DNA from: TCS55 sp964343505
Lineage (GTDB): Bacteria > Fidelibacterota > Marinisomatia > Marinisomatales > TCS55
Assembly: GCA_964343505.1 (NCBI GenBank)
Contig: CAYFJU010000007.1
Span: forward strand, 1-59,554
Direction: 5' to 3'
DNA: 59,554 bases
Under the pieces are notes generated by a model. The model saw nothing but the letters and a program-made list of their open reading frames with translations, was not told the DNA's origin and did no database searches. Every line of letters begins with the position of its first letter. Positions within the stretch are counted from its first letter, which is position 1. The position numbers and the translations under genes are program-made. Positions 59,496 to 59,554 of this stretch are shown here, in pieces.

Positions 59496-59554
59496 AATAC
59501 AGTGTCTTCCCATAGACATGGTTTACAGTTTGAGTGTTTAAAGAAGCCCTGGAA

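Noticed and set aside
1..59554. CRISPR arrays, rRNA genes, complete insertion sequences and prophage genes
   Set aside because: No regularly spaced direct repeats, rRNA signature stretches, transposase or integrase frames, or phage structural genes are visible.

Overview
The window is a dense, almost entirely coding stretch of a Gram-negative bacterial chromosome. About 58 protein genes, one tRNA gene and a few short palindromic repeats are visible. There is no rRNA, CRISPR array, prophage or intact insertion sequence. The gene set points to the Fibrobacterota-Chlorobiota-Bacteroidota (FCB) group. It has a PorV/PorQ-like outer-membrane protein, a secreted protein with a type IX secretion (T9SS) C-terminal sorting domain, GWxTD and DUF5683-like proteins, a free-standing half glycogen synthase, and many lipoproteins and TPR proteins. 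A Marinimicrobia/SAR406-like lineage is my best guess. That guess is inference from gene content, not from a marker tree.

Layout. 1-8.0 kb: lipoprotein, cystathionine beta-synthase, FabG-like SDR, FMN reductase, hsp20-clpB separated by a terminator hairpin, DegT-type aminotransferase and a tRNA-queuosine mannosyltransferase-like enzyme. 8.0-15.6 kb: a GIY-YIG gene behind tRNA-Leu(CAG), then smpB-tyrS-phosphatase, trxA-trxB, an orphan degenerate ABC ATPase, a double-PspC membrane protein and the heptose kinase rfaE1. 15.7-21 kb: beta-propeller, GWxTD protein, a divergent isopropylmalate-dehydrogenase-like protein, a PD-(D/E)XK nuclease and an RNase H. 21-26.3 kb: the elongasome operon mreB-mreC-mreD-mrdA-rodA. 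26.4-31.9 kb: YbgF-like protein, half glycogen synthase, lipoprotein, outer-membrane protein and TPR lipoprotein. 31.9-36.9 kb: glyA and a TRAP transporter with a TatT component. 37-46 kb: an envelope/secretion block with a PorV-like protein carrying calcium-type loops, a T9SS-tagged M6-like protein that has lost its zinc motif, an intact HExxH peptidase, a DUF5683-like protein and BamD. 46-59.5 kb: nadD, Na/Ca antiporter, ftsEX, hrcA-grpE-dnaJ (no dnaK), a ComEA-like HhH protein, pilin-like and PilM-like proteins, rsmD-coaD, fmdB, icd, obgE and dprA.

How the genes work together. mreBCD/PBP2/RodA with FtsEX and heptose kinase build and shape the envelope. BamD, the PorV-like protein and the T9SS cargo handle outer-membrane assembly and export. 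hsp20, ClpB and HrcA-GrpE-DnaJ form the stress-response set. The ComEA-like, pilin-like, PilM-like and DprA genes hint at DNA uptake.

Most unusual observations: (1) the 3' end of tRNA-Leu(CAG) is partly duplicated directly upstream of a small GIY-YIG gene, and the duplicate is interrupted by a palindromic insert; (2) three proteins keep their family fold but have lost catalytic residues (M6-like, IPMDH-like, ABC-like); (3) two intergenic elements of about 91 and 156 bp have imperfect terminal inverted repeats and internal hairpins; (4) a PorV-like barrel carries a roughly 120-residue insert with EF-hand-type loops; (5) a pilin-like/PilM-like pair lies next to a ComEA-like gene.
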